64,000 bases of DNA from Rhizobium rosettiformans (GCF_016806065.1 NZ_CP032405.1:2694001-2758000), one strand, 5' to 3'. Shown: positions 51,584-61,947, counted from the first letter of the stretch. The notes: generated by a model not told the origin, from the sequence alone. A program made the numbers and translations.

Positions 51584-52411
51584 TCAGGCGACTTCGTTTG
51601 CCACCGGCAGATGTAGGACGTTGTCGGCGGCCACAGGTTTCTGAATCAGCCAGGTATCCCGCTCGCCCGTAAAGAACAGCTGGATGTCATTCACCTTGCA
51701 AAACAGATCGACGTCATGCTTGACGGCCGGGAACATCATGTAGTCATCGCCGATGATGATACCACCCGGCGGCAGCAGGTCGTAATAGAGCGACAATTCC
51801 ATGAAGGTCTCGCCGCACTCATGCGCCGAATCGAGATAGACGAAGTCAATCTCGTAATTCAGCACTTTCAGCGCCCGGGCGGCAACGATCGATGATACGC
51901 GGAAGGGGATGACCGTCTCTGTCAGGCCGCTGTTGAACATCGCATTCATGAAATACTTGAAGATAACGGGGTCACCGTCCATCTTGCGCATCGTGCCGGC
52001 GAAGTTGCCGAGCAGCCACATGTTGATATCGCCGCACCAGGTATCGACGCACATCAGCGCTCCGCCGTGCTCACGCATCCACGCACCGATGATCGATGCG
52101 CTGCTGCCGATGAAACTTCCGACTTCGATGCCGAACGTCGGCTTGCGGCCGAGCTGCGCCTCGATCGCGCCGAGAGTCTTTTCTCCTATATGGGCCTTGT
52201 AGGGCATCGGTGCCGGAAGCAGTTCCGGCTTGTAGGCGTGATAGGGATTGTCACATCCGAACAGCCTGTTGCAGACATCCTTAAAGGACGGCTTGATCCG
52301 TGGCAGATGGTTGGTGTTGATGAACCGGGTGAGTTGCGGATCCGCGATGGTCTTGGCGGAAAACCAGGTCTTCAGGACAGTCTCATCGATATGGTCGCTG
52401 TAATTGCTCAT
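51584..52411 (-). CDS. Class I SAM-dependent methyltransferase-like protein
   Basis: A 275-residue cytosolic protein. A Rossmann-type motif I is seen in [17 protein letters not shown], and [14 protein letters not shown] and [14 protein letters not shown] match the Methyltransf_24/CmcI-like group. The N-terminal 90 residues are not recognised. GGAGAGGCAC precedes the start. Substrate unknown; such enzymes often sit in surface polysaccharide loci, but none is here. Confidence 0.75.
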   Translation of the reverse strand: MSNYSDHIDETVLKTWFSAKTIADPQLTRFINTNHLPRIKPSFKDVCNRLFGCDNPYHAYKPELLPAPMPYKAHIGEKTLGAIEAQLGRKPTFGIEVGSFIGSSASIIGAWMREHGGALMCVDTWCGDINMWLLGNFAGTMRKMDGDPVIFKYFMNAMFNSGLTETVIPFRVSSIVAARALKVLNYEIDFVYLDSAHECGETFMELSLYYDLLPPGGIIIGDDYMMFPAVKHDVDLFCKVNDIQLFFTGERDTWLIQKPVAADNVLHLPVANEVA

Positions 52412-52658
52412 GTGCCTCTCCAGGGTAAGACTTGCGTGCCAAGCGGCTTTCCCAGCGGCGATGAGCAAATGGGTGCAGGGTTTGCGCACGAAATCGCAAT
52501 GACTATTTCGCCTTATCCTTGTGTGAGCCTCGCGTCCGATGGGTTGACGTTCGGATTCACGATCACCTGTGAACAAGGCCTGGATACACTTGCGTCCAAC
52601 GATAAGGCCTGATCCTCATGAGGTTCCTCCCGCCACGCCCCAAGGTTGTCAGTCTCCT

Positions 52659-53231
52659 ATGCACTTTCCTTTGAAACTCTATCTCGCCGGCCCCGAAGTC
52701 TTCCTCCCCAATGCCCGCGCCGTGCTGGACGAAAAGGCTGCAATGACGCGCGCCTACGGCTTCGAACCGATCTGCCCCGGCGACCTCACCATTCCGCCGG
52801 CACCGACAAAACGTCAGTTCGGGCTCAATATTTCGGAGATCGACGAGAGCTTCATGAACCGGGCGGATGGCGTGATCGCCAACCTGACCCCCTTCCGCGG
52901 CATCGCCGCCGATCCCGGAACCGTCTTCGAGCTCGGCTATATGTGCGGCGCCGGCAAGATCGTCGCCTGCTACACCAATGTCGCAGAGACCCACTACCAG
53001 CGCACACTCGCCTGGTATGACGGCCAACTGAGCCGGGACGCCGAAGGCCGCATGCGCGGGCCGGATGGTCACTCGCTTGAAGATTTCGACATGATCGAAA
53101 ACCTGATGCTGCATGGCGGCGTCGTGCGCCGCGGCGGCCCGGTGGCCGTCCATGCCGCCGATCCGGCGCGGCTCTATACGGATCTCACGGCCTTCGAGCA
53201 GTGCCTGAAGGCGCTGTCAGAAAGAGTCTGA
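52659..53231 (+). CDS. Nucleoside 2-deoxyribosyltransferase
   Basis: A 190-residue enzyme of nucleoside salvage that exchanges bases on 2'-deoxyribonucleosides. Motifs: KLYLAGPEVF at the N-terminus, ADGVIANLTPFRG, and the catalytic Glu in DPGTVFELGYM. Start at 52659 gives the standard strand-loop N-terminus. Stands alone; converges on the lipoprotein gene with a hairpin between. Confidence 0.88.
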   Translation: MHFPLKLYLAGPEVFLPNARAVLDEKAAMTRAYGFEPICPGDLTIPPAPTKRQFGLNISEIDESFMNRADGVIANLTPFRGIAADPGTVFELGYMCGAGKIVACYTNVAETHYQRTLAWYDGQLSRDAEGRMRGPDGHSLEDFDMIENLMLHGGVVRRGGPVAVHAADPARLYTDLTAFEQCLKALSERV

Positions 53232-53324
53232 AATCAAGTATTTGCCCGGGCAGGCTGAGGTCCTGCAAACAGTCGCCGCATCCACTTCCAGGTCATGTCC
53301 AAAGGGCACAAGGCTGCAGAGCCG

Positions 53325-53347
53325 ACCCTCCCCGATGCGGGGAGGGT
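53325..53347. terminator. Hairpin between convergent genes
   Basis: ACCCTCCCC (53325-53333) and GGGGAGGGT (53339-53347) form a perfect 9-bp stem with a GATGC loop. It resembles the stem of a family A REP unit and may be a solitary remnant as well as a terminator. Confidence 0.55.
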
Positions 53348-53358
53348 GGTTGCCCGCG

Positions 53359-53754
53359 TCAGGCTTTCTTGGCTGCCGGCTTCGCGGTCGGGTCTTCAAA
53401 CCGGATGCCGCAGTTGTTCTTGATCGACGCGCCCTCGATCGCCTTCATCTCGCCCTTCAGTCGCGCAACCTCCGCCGCCGAGGCGCCATCGCCCTTGGCG
53501 AAGAACAGTGCCGGCCAGAAGAGGACGAGGCCGACCCCGACGGCGACAGCATCATTGTCGGCCTTCTTCTGCTGCACGCCACTTGCAGCAATGGCGCGGG
53601 CCGAAACGGCGGTTGCCTCTTCGCGCAGTCGGTCGCAGGACAGGCTTTCATAGAGCATCGGCGAGACATAGGCCGCTTCGATGTCCTGCGGCTTGCTGGC
53701 GCAGGATGAAAGCATGGCGGCGAGACCGAGAACGGTCGCGAGTTTGATATGCAT
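53359..53754 (-). CDS. Putative lipoprotein, 131 aa
   Basis: A 131-residue protein with a lipoprotein signal (TVLGLAAMLSSC, Cys about residue 18). The mature part has a DxA-rich helix, one hydrophobic stretch (AVAVGVGLVLFWPALFFA) and a helix ending in a Lys/Ala tail. It resembles small lipoproteins with a glycine-zipper-like membrane segment. Function unknown. The start at 53754 follows GGGGGTCTATC. Confidence 0.65.
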   Translation of the reverse strand: MHIKLATVLGLAAMLSSCASKPQDIEAAYVSPMLYESLSCDRLREEATAVSARAIAASGVQQKKADNDAVAVGVGLVLFWPALFFAKGDGASAAEVARLKGEMKAIEGASIKNNCGIRFEDPTAKPAAKKA

Positions 53755-53909
53755 GATAGACCCCCAGGTTGTTAACTGGATTGGGGTTCCATCAACGCGT
53801 TTGCCGGTCAAATGCAAAAATTGCAACTGGAGCTTTAGGCCTGGGATTTCCACAGCCAAGAAAGGCAGCGTCGTGCGCCAGTCGGTCTGTCGGCCGATGT
53901 GGCGGACAG

Positions 53910-54059
53910 TTACGGCAAGGCGCAACCGATCACGGGGCAGTGTTTGCGCGGCAGCGATGCCGTCGCCTCAGCTTCGCCTCCGGCGAACCTGACGGCCGTA
54001 AAGCCGATGACCGTGGCGACGGCAGCGACGCCGAGAAGGAGGATGATCTTTGTCTTCAA
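53910..54059 (-). CDS. Probable small exported protein, 49 aa, TTG start
   Basis: A short frame in the 410-bp gap between the lipoprotein and msrB. From a TTG at 54059 it encodes a basic start (LKTK), a strong hydrophobic segment (IILLLGVAAVATVIGFTAV) and a short tail ending in HCPVIGCALP with a CxxxxC pair. This looks like a signal anchor or signal peptide with a disulfide-capable tail. No good ribosome-binding site or ATG is seen, so it is tentative. Its place beside msrB would fit envelope redox biology. Confidence 0.4.
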   Translation of the reverse strand: MKTKIILLLGVAAVATVIGFTAVRFAGGEAEATASLPRKHCPVIGCALP

Positions 54060-54164
54060 GCAGGTCTCGCTCGGGCTATTTTCGGCCGCGCGAAAGCGGC
54101 TCTGCCGGACTGGAAGCCGCCCGGCCGTTCGGCCAGGCGCGTCTTCCGGCGCTGGTCTTGCCCA

Positions 54165-54578
54165 TCACTCGATCGGCGTGAACACCATGGAATGGCCGTT
54201 GATGCAGTAGCGCAGCCCCGTCGGCTTAGGGCCGTCGGGAAAGACATGTCCCAGATGACCGCCGCAATTGGCGCAGCGGATTTCCGTGCGCACCATGCCG
54301 AAGGCGGTGTCACGGTGTTCGGTCACGGCATCCGCCTTCACCGGCTCGAAATAGCTCGGCCAGCCGCAGCCTGCGTCGAACTTGGTGTCGGAGACGAAGA
54401 GCGGCTCGTCGCAGGCCGCACAACGGTAGAGGCCCTTTTCGAAATTGTCCCAGTAAGGCCCGGTAAAGGCGCGCTCGGTGCCGTGTTCGCGCAGGATCCG
54501 GTATTGCTCCGGCGTCAGCTGGTCGCGCCATTCGGCATCCGACTTGACGATCTTCGGGGCGGTCGTGGAAGCGGTCAT
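54165..54578 (-). CDS. msrB: Peptide-methionine (R)-S-oxide reductase
   Basis: A 137-residue cytosolic MsrB. Two CxxC zinc pairs (CAAC and CANC) and the catalytic Cys in RYCINGHSM are present; [10 protein letters not shown] is the substrate-site block. AAGGAGATCATC fixes the start at 54578. It repairs R-methionine sulfoxide after oxidative damage. Stands alone. Confidence 0.95.
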   Translation of the reverse strand: MTASTTAPKIVKSDAEWRDQLTPEQYRILREHGTERAFTGPYWDNFEKGLYRCAACDEPLFVSDTKFDAGCGWPSYFEPVKADAVTEHRDTAFGMVRTEIRCANCGGHLGHVFPDGPKPTGLRYCINGHSMVFTPIE

Positions 54579-54872
54579 GATGATCTCCTTGGCCAGAGGC
54601 GGGGCAGGGCGAAGCCTCGCAGGTGTTGCTCTATAGATAGGGAGGCAGAGCCTGAGCGGCAATTGTCTGCCCGGTGCTTTGCTCGATCGGAGCCCCGTTG
54701 CCCTCACGACAAACTGAACTGCATCACTCCAATCTCACAGAATCGTGGGTTGACGCGTCCGTGAAGGGGCAAAGTTCCGTTTTCGCTTGAGACAAAGGTT
54801 GGCTTGTCCTAACACGTGCCACCTTGTATCGACTGATGGTCGAGCGCTGATCGTTGCCCACGGGGAGATGGA

Positions 54873-57278
54873 ATGCCTGAGATGACGAGCGACATGACTT
54901 GGGTCGCCATGCTGTTGCCGTTTGCCGCCGCCGTTCTGGCGCCGTGGATCGTCTCCCGTCTCGGTGCAAACGGCGCCTGGGTCCTGGCATTGGCGCCGGC
55001 GCTCGCCTTTGCCCATTTCGCCGGCTTCTTGCCCGAGATCGCCAACGGCGAGCGGGTAACCGGCGGTTATGCCTGGGTGCCGAGCCTGAACCTCTCCTTC
55101 TCCTGGTTCATCGATGGCCTGTCGCTCACTTTCGCGCTTCTGATCACCGGCATCGGCACGCTGATCGTGCTCTATGCCGGTGGCTACATGAAGGGCCATC
55201 CGCAGCAGGGCCGTTTCATCGGCTTCATCCTGCTCTTCATGGGCGCAATGCTCGGCCTCGTCGTCTCCGACAGCTTCCTGATGCTCTTCGTCTTCTGGGA
55301 GCTGACCTCGATCACCTCCTTCCTGCTGATCGGCTTCGATCACACGCGTGAGGCCTCGCGCCGTGCGGCCTTGCAGGCGCTGGTCGTCACCGGCGGTGGT
55401 GGCCTGATCCTCTTGGCCGGCATGATCTTCATCTGGAACATCACCGGCGTCAGCCAGCTGTCGCTTCTGCTCTCGACCGGCGACGCGCTGCGCGAAAGTC
55501 CCTTCTATCTCGCGGCGCTCCTGCTCGTGCTCGGCGGCGCCTTCACCAAGTCGGCGCAGTTCCCGTTCCACTTCTGGCTGCCCAATGCCATGGAAGCGCC
55601 GACCCCGGTCTCCGCCTATCTGCATTCGGCCACCATGGTGAAGGCCGGCGTCTATCTCTTGATGCGCTTGAACCCGGTCATGGGCGAAACGCCCGCCTGG
55701 GAAATCCTGCTGCCCTTCTTCGGCGGCATCACGCTGATCGTCGGCTCGGTGCTCGCCGTCCGCCAGACGGATCTGAAGCTGATGCTCGCTTATACGACGG
55801 TGGCCTCGCTTGGCCTGCTCGTCATGCTGACCGGCTTCGACACCGAACATGCGGTCGAAGCGGCGGTGCTCTATCTCGTCGCCCATTCGCTGTTCAAGGG
55901 CGCGCTCTTCATGGTCGCCGGCGCCATCGACCATGAAGCCGGCACCCGTGACATCACGCGGCTGGGGGGGCTTGGCAAACTGATGCCGATCACCTTTACC
56001 GCCGCCATTCTCTCAGGCGTTTCCATGGCCGGCCTGCCGCCGCTCTTCGGCTTCCTCGCCAAGGAAGAGATCTACTATGCGCTGGCCGGATCCGACCCGC
56101 GCGCCATCCTCTTCACGGCCGTTGCCGTCATCGGCAATGCGCTGATGTTCGTCATCGCCTTCGCAGTTGGCCTGAAACCCTTCATCGGCAAGGAAGGCCC
56201 GACGCCGAAACATGCCCATGAGGGTCCTGTGCTCCTTTGGATCGGCCCGCTGACGCTCGCCATACTCTCGCTTCTCGGCGCGCTCTTCTCCGGTCTTGCC
56301 CATCGTTTCATTTCGTCACCCATGGCAAGCGCCGTCGATGGCGAGGCGCAGACCGTGACCATCGGACTGATCCCGTCGCTCGGTGCAGCACTTGCGCTCT
56401 CCGTGCTGACGGTCCTGATCGGCCTTGTGCTCTATCTCGGGATTGAGCGTCTGAGAGCCGCCGTCGATCGTCTCGTCACGGGTCTTGGGATCAGCCCCGA
56501 TCGCGGCTTCGACCACTTCATCGCAGGCCTCGTCCGTTTCTCCACGTCAGTCACGCGCCTCGTCCAGAACGGACGGCTTGAGACCTACATCACGCTTTCC
56601 TTCGTCTTCATCGCGGCCGTGCTTCTGGTCACGCCGATCGTCTTCAACGAACTCCCGCGAGACCTGGTCCTGCCGCGCGACGTCGATCTGCATGAGATGG
56701 CAATCCTGGTGATCGCGGTCATCGGCGTGATTGCCGTTCTGACCGCCAAGGATCGCCTGACCGCCATCGTCTGCCTCGGCATCCAGGGCTTTGCGGTCGC
56801 CGTCATCTTCCTCCTCTATGGCGCACCCGATCTCTCCTTCACCCAGTTCATGGTCGAAACACTCTCGGTCATCATTCTGGCGCTGGTCATGACCCGGCTC
56901 AGGCTCTCGCTCTCCGACCATCGCCCGATGGCAGCGCGCCTGTTCGATGGTTCGCTGGCAATTGCCTGCGGTCTCGGCTTCGGCCTGATGCTGGCAGCCT
57001 CGACATCGGGTCCCTTCGATGGTTCGCTCTCGGCCTTCTTTGCCGAGCACTCCAAGATCATTGCCCACGGCGCCAATGTCGTGAACGTCATCATCGTCGA
57101 CTTCCGCGGCGTCGATACGCTGGGTGAAATCGCCGTCGTGATGATCACTGGCCTTTCCATTCTGGCCTTGATCCGCATCCGGGTCGGTGGCGCGCCGGCA
57201 GCACCGGCCATGGCGCCGCCCGGCGCCTCCGCCGAGGGGATACGTCCCAGCAAGACCAAAGGTGGCAAGCGCTCATGA
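54873..57278 (+). CDS. mrpA: Mrp/Pha cation/proton antiporter subunit A
   Basis: An 801-residue membrane protein, the largest subunit of the Mrp complex that exchanges Na+ or K+ for H+. The antiporter part (residues about 1-600) carries the complex-I-like [20 protein letters not shown] and [22 protein letters not shown] motifs, with the essential Glu and Lys. The C-terminal part (from about 620) includes the MbhD-like [12 protein letters not shown] and MbhE-like [13 protein letters not shown] segments. First of seven genes with overlapping ends; start follows GGGGAGATGGA. Confidence 0.93.
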   Translation: MPEMTSDMTWVAMLLPFAAAVLAPWIVSRLGANGAWVLALAPALAFAHFAGFLPEIANGERVTGGYAWVPSLNLSFSWFIDGLSLTFALLITGIGTLIVLYAGGYMKGHPQQGRFIGFILLFMGAMLGLVVSDSFLMLFVFWELTSITSFLLIGFDHTREASRRAALQALVVTGGGGLILLAGMIFIWNITGVSQLSLLLSTGDALRESPFYLAALLLVLGGAFTKSAQFPFHFWLPNAMEAPTPVSAYLHSATMVKAGVYLLMRLNPVMGETPAWEILLPFFGGITLIVGSVLAVRQTDLKLMLAYTTVASLGLLVMLTGFDTEHAVEAAVLYLVAHSLFKGALFMVAGAIDHEAGTRDITRLGGLGKLMPITFTAAILSGVSMAGLPPLFGFLAKEEIYYALAGSDPRAILFTAVAVIGNALMFVIAFAVGLKPFIGKEGPTPKHAHEGPVLLWIGPLTLAILSLLGALFSGLAHRFISSPMASAVDGEAQTVTIGLIPSLGAALALSVLTVLIGLVLYLGIERLRAAVDRLVTGLGISPDRGFDHFIAGLVRFSTSVTRLVQNGRLETYITLSFVFIAAVLLVTPIVFNELPRDLVLPRDVDLHEMAILVIAVIGVIAVLTAKDRLTAIVCLGIQGFAVAVIFLLYGAPDLSFTQFMVETLSVIILALVMTRLRLSLSDHRPMAARLFDGSLAIACGLGFGLMLAASTSGPFDGSLSAFFAEHSKIIAHGANVVNVIIVDFRGVDTLGEIAVVMITGLSILALIRIRVGGAPAAPAMAPPGASAEGIRPSKTKGGKRS

Positions 57279-57694
57279 ACACTCTGATCTTCCGCACCTT
57301 CGCACCCTTCCTGACGGCGCTGATGCTGGTCTTCTCGATCTTCGTCCTGCTGCGCGGCCACAATGAGCCCGGCGGTGGTTTCATCGGCGGGCTGATCGGC
57401 GCTGCTGCCTTTGCGATGTACGGCATCGCTTTCGGCGTTCAGGCCGTGCGCCGCGCCATGGTTTTTCATCCGATGTCGATCGCCGGCTTCGGCCTGCTGA
57501 TCGCCGCCTTGTCCGGCCTCATCTCTGCGCCGCTCGGCTACCCCTTCATGACCGGTGTCTGGATCTATCCGAGCCTCTTCGGTGTCGAAGTGCCGCTCGC
57601 GACCGTGATTTCCTTCGACATCGGCGTCTATCTTGTGGTCGTCGGCACCTTCGCCTCGATCGCGCTTGCACTCGAAGAAAGGGATGACGGCTGA
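57275..57694 (+). CDS. mrpB: Mrp antiporter subunit B
   Basis: A 139-residue membrane subunit with four helices and the MnhB signature [15 protein letters not shown]. The ATG overlaps the mrpA stop (ATGA), so translation is coupled. In some rhizobia A and B are fused; here they are separate. Confidence 0.92.
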   Translation: MNTLIFRTFAPFLTALMLVFSIFVLLRGHNEPGGGFIGGLIGAAAFAMYGIAFGVQAVRRAMVFHPMSIAGFGLLIAALSGLISAPLGYPFMTGVWIYPSLFGVEVPLATVISFDIGVYLVVVGTFASIALALEERDDG

Positions 57695-58071
57695 TGGAAG
57701 TCATCTTCTCGCTCGTCGTCGGTATCTTCTTTGCCGCCGCCGTTTATCTGATGCTGTCGAGAAAGATCGTCCGCATTCTGCTCGGACTCGTCTTGCTCGG
57801 CAATGCCGTCAACATGCTGCTCTTCACCGCCGGTCGCCTGACCCCGTCCATCCCGCCGATCATTCCGGGTGGCGTCGACGTGCTGCCGGCCGGTACCGCC
57901 AATCCGCTGCCGCAGGCGCTCATCCTGACGGCGATCGTCATTTCCTTCTCCTTCTTCTGCTTCCTGCTGGTGTTGAGCTATCGCGCCTATCAGGACCTCG
58001 GCACCGACGACACGGGTGAAATGCGTGTCGCCGAGCCGATGGACGAGCCGCTGCCGCCGAGCGGCTACTGA
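57694..58071 (+). CDS. mrpC: Mrp antiporter subunit C
   Basis: A 125-residue NuoK-like subunit with three helices; LLGLVLLGNAVNMLLFTAG holds the conserved Asn, and a Pro-rich loop (LTPSIPPIIPGG) lies between helices 2 and 3. One-base overlap with mrpB (TGATG). Confidence 0.92.
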   Translation: MEVIFSLVVGIFFAAAVYLMLSRKIVRILLGLVLLGNAVNMLLFTAGRLTPSIPPIIPGGVDVLPAGTANPLPQALILTAIVISFSFFCFLLVLSYRAYQDLGTDDTGEMRVAEPMDEPLPPSGY

Positions 58072-58091
58072 GCGGGAGACACGAGGACCAC

Positions 58092-59672
58092 ATGGCTGCC
58101 CCCACAACGACCCCTGCCGACTACGCCGCCGCCTATGTCATGGAGCCGATGACGGCTGCCGACTGGCTCGCGGTCACGCCCATGGCGCTCTGCATCGTCT
58201 TCGGTGCGATCCTGATGATGATCCGCCACCGCACCCACTGGCATCCGCCGGTGGCACTGACGGGACTGGCGCTGCTCGTCCTCAACAATGCATTGCTGCT
58301 TGCCAAGGTCATGGCCGATGGCCCCCTGACCATGATGATGGGCCGCTGGCTGCCGCCCTTCGGCATCGCGATCACCGTCGACCTTGCCGGTGCGCTCCTC
58401 GCACTGTCCGCGGCCATCGTCGCTTTCTGCGGCGCGCTCTACGCCCATGTCGAGATCAACAACAGTGGCCGCCGCTATGGCTTCTACCCGCTTTTGATGT
58501 TGCTGATGGCCGGTGTCTCCGGTGCCTTCCTGACCGGCGACATCTTCAACCTCTATGTCTGGTTCGAGGTTCTGCTGATCTCCTCCTTCGGCCTCCTGAT
58601 CCTCGGATCCGAGCGCGAGCAGATCGATGGTGCGCTGAAGTATGCCGTCCTCAACCTGATGGCGACGACGCTCTTCCTCATCGGCGTGTCCTATGTCTAT
58701 GCCATCTTCGGCACGCTCAACATGGCCGACATCGCGACGAAGGTCCCGCAATATGCCGAGACCGCGCCACTGATGACGCTGACGGCGCTGTTCATCCTGG
58801 CCTTCTCGATGAAGGCTGCGGCCTTCCCGGTGAATTTCTGGCTGCCGGCCTCCTATCACACGCCGCGCGTCGTCGTATCGGCGCTGTTCGCCGGCCTTCT
58901 GACCAAGGTCGGTGTCTACGCGCTGTTCCGCGTCGTGGTCATGCTCTTCCCCGTCGAGCGTGAGGCGCTCAGCCTCGTCATCGCGATCGTCGCGGCTCTG
59001 ACCATGATCTTCGGCGCGATCGGCGCGCTCGCCCAGAATGATATCCGCCGCTTCCTCGGCTTCGTGGTCATTGCCGGTATCGGCAACATGATGGCGGGCG
59101 TCGCGATCGGCGGCGACATGGCGGTGGGTGCTGCGATCTTCTATGCGCTGCACTCCATCCTCCTGATGACGGCGCTCTATCTGGTCGCCGGTGAGATCGG
59201 CCGCATCGGCGGCAGCTACCGCCTCGATCGCGTGGCCGGCCTCTGGACGGCAGCGCCCGCCTTCGCCGCGATCACCCTTGCGCTCTTCTTCGCCGCAAGC
59301 GGCCTTCCGCCTTTCTCCGGCTTCTGGCCGAAGGCGCTTCTGGTCAAGGCTTCGATCGATATCGGCGCCTGGTGGCTGGCCGCGTCCGTGCTCGTCTCCG
59401 GTTTCCTGACGACGATCGCCTTTGGTCGCGTCTTCCTCTTCTCCTTCTGGCGCCCGGTCGCCGTCGAAGGCAGTGCGCAGGCAACGGCTGCCCCCACATC
59501 GTCGGGCGCGCTGCGCTGGCGCATGACGCCGATCGTCATCCTGACCGCTTTCGTGGTCTGGTTCGGCCTCTTCCCGGACAGCCTGATCGTTGTCACGCAG
59601 CAGGCGGCCGCCGGTCTCTCCGATCCCACCGCCTATATCCGCTCCGTCTTTCCTGAAGGAGTTGCCCGATGA
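58092..59672 (+). CDS. mrpD: Mrp antiporter subunit D
   Basis: A 526-residue NuoM/NuoN-like subunit with about 14 helices. The ion-path motifs YVWFEVLLISSFGLL (Glu) and KAAAFPVNFWLPASYHTPR (Lys) are present. The first 30 residues are hydrophilic. Small 20-bp gap after mrpC with GGGAG before the start. A long leftward frame over the same region is an antisense shadow. Confidence 0.93.
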   Translation: MAAPTTTPADYAAAYVMEPMTAADWLAVTPMALCIVFGAILMMIRHRTHWHPPVALTGLALLVLNNALLLAKVMADGPLTMMMGRWLPPFGIAITVDLAGALLALSAAIVAFCGALYAHVEINNSGRRYGFYPLLMLLMAGVSGAFLTGDIFNLYVWFEVLLISSFGLLILGSEREQIDGALKYAVLNLMATTLFLIGVSYVYAIFGTLNMADIATKVPQYAETAPLMTLTALFILAFSMKAAAFPVNFWLPASYHTPRVVVSALFAGLLTKVGVYALFRVVVMLFPVEREALSLVIAIVAALTMIFGAIGALAQNDIRRFLGFVVIAGIGNMMAGVAIGGDMAVGAAIFYALHSILLMTALYLVAGEIGRIGGSYRLDRVAGLWTAAPAFAAITLALFFAASGLPPFSGFWPKALLVKASIDIGAWWLAASVLVSGFLTTIAFGRVFLFSFWRPVAVEGSAQATAAPTSSGALRWRMTPIVILTAFVVWFGLFPDSLIVVTQQAAAGLSDPTAYIRSVFPEGVAR

Positions 59673-60142
59673 GCCTTTATGCACTCAGCATCCTGATGGC
59701 GGTGATCTGGGCCACCGTCTCCGGCAGCTTCACAGTCCCCAATCTGATCTTCGGCTTCGTCATCTCGCTGCTCACGCTCTACCTTCTGCGTGAGCGTTTC
59801 GTCGGCCGCGACTACACGAGCCGCTTCCGCCGCGTCCTGGCGCTGGTGATGCTCTTTCTCGTCGAACTCGCCAAGTCCGCCTGGCGTGTCGCCACACTCG
59901 TGCTCCAGCCGAAGATGGACCTGAAGCCCGGCATCTTCGCTTATCCGCTGACCGTCAAGAGCGATTGGGAGATCTCCTTGCTCGCCAATCTCATCACGCT
60001 CACCCCGGGCACGCTCTCCGTTGACGTTTCCGAGGACCGCTCGACGCTCTACATCCACGCGATTGACTGCTCCGACGTGGAGGCCGCCCGCCGTGACATC
60101 GCCGAGGGCTTCGAGAAGAAGATCATGGAGGCATTTGCCTGA
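59669..60142 (+). CDS. mrpE: Mrp antiporter subunit E
   Basis: A 157-residue subunit with two N-terminal helices and a cytosolic part containing [20 protein letters not shown], diagnostic for MnhE. The ATG overlaps the mrpD stop (ATGA). Confidence 0.92.
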   Translation: MSLYALSILMAVIWATVSGSFTVPNLIFGFVISLLTLYLLRERFVGRDYTSRFRRVLALVMLFLVELAKSAWRVATLVLQPKMDLKPGIFAYPLTVKSDWEISLLANLITLTPGTLSVDVSEDRSTLYIHAIDCSDVEAARRDIAEGFEKKIMEAFA

Positions 60143-60549
60143 TGACCCCTGAACTCATCGTCGAATACGCATCCGTCGCCGCCATCGTCATCCTCGTGAT
60201 CGCCCTGTTGATGACCGTCTACCGCGTCGTCGTCGGTCCGACCCTGCCGGACCGCGTCATCGCCCTCGACATGCTGGTCGGCATCGTCATCGGCTTCATC
60301 GCCGTAATTGCGCTCAGAACAAGCTATACGCTCTATATCGATATCGCGATCGCGCTCGGCCTCGTCGGCTTCCTCGCGACCGTCGCCTTCGCCCGCTTCA
60401 TCCTGGCCCGCGGCTATGTCGGGGAAGGGGAGCAGGTCGAGGCGGGCCCGTCGTCGAAGAAACCGACCGGCAAGTCGGGTTCGGGAAAGTCGGGCAAACC
60501 GGTCAAGGCAAGCAAACCGGCCGCACCGCTCGGCAAGGAGGCCAAATGA
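60142..60549 (+). CDS. mrpF: Mrp antiporter subunit F with an unusual basic tail
   Basis: A 135-residue subunit. The first 92 residues are the normal MnhF with three helices and [15 protein letters not shown]. The last 37 residues form a Lys/Gly/Ser/Pro-rich tail ([20 protein letters not shown]) not found in typical MnhF proteins, which end near residue 90. The tail is probably cytosolic and flexible. One-base overlap with mrpE (TGATG). Confidence 0.9.
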   Translation: MTPELIVEYASVAAIVILVIALLMTVYRVVVGPTLPDRVIALDMLVGIVIGFIAVIALRTSYTLYIDIAIALGLVGFLATVAFARFILARGYVGEGEQVEAGPSSKKPTGKSGSGKSGKPVKASKPAAPLGKEAK

Positions 60550-60875
60550 TCTCGCTTCTCGCAGCCATCGCCATTGCCGTTCTGACCATCGGCGGCGCGC
60601 TCTTCTCCCTGATCGCCGCAATCGGCCTCAATCGCCTGCCGGATCTCTATACCCGCATGCATTCCGCCTCGAAGGCGGGCACGGTCGGCTCCGGCCTGTT
60701 GCTGCTCGCCGTTGGCCTGCATGCAGGCGATGTGGCGACGTTCGGCCGTGCCGTGGCCGGCATCATCTTCTTTGTTCTGACGGCCCCGATTTCCGCCCAT
60801 CTGCTTGCCCGCGCGGCTCACAAGGTCGGCTACAAGCTGTCATCCGCATCAGTACGTGACGATATGATGTCATAA
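60546..60875 (+). CDS. mrpG: Mrp antiporter subunit G
   Basis: A 109-residue subunit with three helices and the MnhG motif [24 protein letters not shown] overlap with mrpF. It completes the A-G set, so a functional group 1 Mrp complex for pH and cation homeostasis is likely. Confidence 0.92.
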   Translation: MISLLAAIAIAVLTIGGALFSLIAAIGLNRLPDLYTRMHSASKAGTVGSGLLLLAVGLHAGDVATFGRAVAGIIFFVLTAPISAHLLARAAHKVGYKLSSASVRDDMMS

Positions 60876-61281
60876 TGAAACGACTGATATTCCCGGTTGA
60901 GTAAGCGTCTCTATTGAAATCCTAGCTATCTTGCTCAATGCAAAATGCGTGATCGGCGAATAGAAAAGTTTTATACCCGTCAAATCTAGTAGAAATATCA
61001 GGTGGACATTTGCAGCAGGGGTGTTAATTCACTCTTGAGAGCGCTGATCTGTTGCGTTCGCGGTAACTAGGCGAAGTGAACTGCCAGCTATTGGCAATGT
61101 CGAACACCTGATCTTCGCTGAATTCTGCGTGGCATTACGCCGGACGGTTTGGGGCCGGTCCGGCAAATTGGTGATCTTCGTGGGGGTGTCTTAGCCTTCC
61201 CCGTCCGGTTGGATCGGGAAGACGGTAAAACTATTGTCTGCAGGGGCGGCGGCCTCTCCGGAATCTGAACAGGAGAATTGA
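60876..61281. promoter_or_regulatory. Long AT-rich region and leader upstream of mucR
   Basis: No gene is seen in 406 bp. It contains an inverted repeat TGCCA-GCTAT-TGGCA (61082-61096), a hairpin GCCGGAC/GTCCGGC (61139-61164) and a CCGTC/GACGG pairing (about 61200-61225). The first half is strikingly AT-rich. MucR/Ros proteins bind AT-rich DNA and often repress their own genes, so autoregulation here is plausible. Confidence 0.5.
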
Positions 61282-61710
61282 ATGACTGAAACCCAGCAGG
61301 GTCCAAGCCAGCAGTTGCTGGTCGAACTGACCGCTGACATCGTCTCTGCCTATGTCAGCAATCACGTCGTCCAGGTCAGCGACCTGACCAACCTGATTGC
61401 CGATGTGCATATGGCCCTGAACAACACCGCTTCGCCGACTCCGGCCCCCGTGGTCGTCGAAAAGCCGAAGCCGCCGGTTCCGATCCGCAAGTCGATCGAG
61501 GATGATTATCTGATCTGCCTCGAAGACGGCCAGAAGTTCAAGTCGCTGAAGCGACACCTGATGACCCATTACAACATGACCCCGGAAGAATACCGCGAGA
61601 AGTGGGGCCTGCCGGCCGACTATCCGATGGTTGCCCCGGCCTATGCCGAAGCGCGCTCGCGCCTCGCAAAGGAAATGGGCCTCGGCCAGCGCCGCAAGCG
61701 CGCCAAGTAA
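61282..61710 (+). CDS. mucR: MucR/Ros family zinc-finger transcriptional regulator
   Basis: A 142-residue prokaryotic zinc-finger protein, a global regulator of exopolysaccharide, motility and host interaction in Rhizobiaceae. The N-terminal helix ([18 protein letters not shown]) mediates oligomerisation; the DNA-binding region has [21 protein letters not shown]. Only one Cys is present in the finger: the second ligand position is Asp, a CysAspHis2 variant known in this family. ACAGGAGAATTG precedes the start. Own terminator downstream. Confidence 0.93.
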   Translation: MTETQQGPSQQLLVELTADIVSAYVSNHVVQVSDLTNLIADVHMALNNTASPTPAPVVVEKPKPPVPIRKSIEDDYLICLEDGQKFKSLKRHLMTHYNMTPEEYREKWGLPADYPMVAPAYAEARSRLAKEMGLGQRRKRAK

Positions 61711-61744
61711 GCCTTTTCTGGTTTCTCGCGATGCGAGGAAGATC

Positions 61745-61771
61745 AGGCCGGTCCCGCGACCGGCCTTTTTT
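61745..61771 (+). terminator. Rho-independent terminator of mucR
   Basis: AGGCCGGTC (61745-61753) and GACCGGCCT (61758-61766) form a 9-bp stem with a CCGC loop and a T run. Confidence 0.88.
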
Positions 61772-61781
61772 GCGTTCATAG

Positions 61782-61798
61782 ATAGGAAAAAGATCCTT
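61782..61798. repeat. 17-bp element, copy 1
   Basis: ATAGGAAAAAGATCCTT, itself a near inverted repeat (AGGA/TCCT). It matches the element at 61917-61933 at 15 of 17 positions and lies 10 bp after the mucR terminator. Confidence 0.55.
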
Positions 61799-61916
61799 CT
61801 CCGTTTGCCGGCGACCACACTCGCCGCGCTGATAGTGACCTTTCGGGGCACCGAGAGATGGTCCTGATTCCCCTAAAATCATGGGGTTCACATTCTCTCC
61901 GGCTCTGGTAACTTGG

Positions 61917-61933
61917 ATAGGAATAAAATCCTT
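61917..61933. repeat. 17-bp element, copy 2
   Basis: ATAGGAATAAAATCCTT, 15 bp before the start of the DnaA-like HTH gene. Same orientation as copy 1; candidate regulator-binding site pair. Confidence 0.55.
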
Positions 61934-61947
61934 TATCGGAGTGCGCC

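Noticed and set aside
53926..54210. Rightward frames between the lipoprotein gene and msrB
   Set aside because: They run antisense into msrB, have no start signal, and look like shadow frames; the leftward 49-codon frame is the only plausible gene there.
58065..59684. 539-codon leftward open frame over mrpD
   Set aside because: Asp/Glu/Gly/Arg-rich shadow of a strongly supported membrane protein; no domain or ribosome-binding site.
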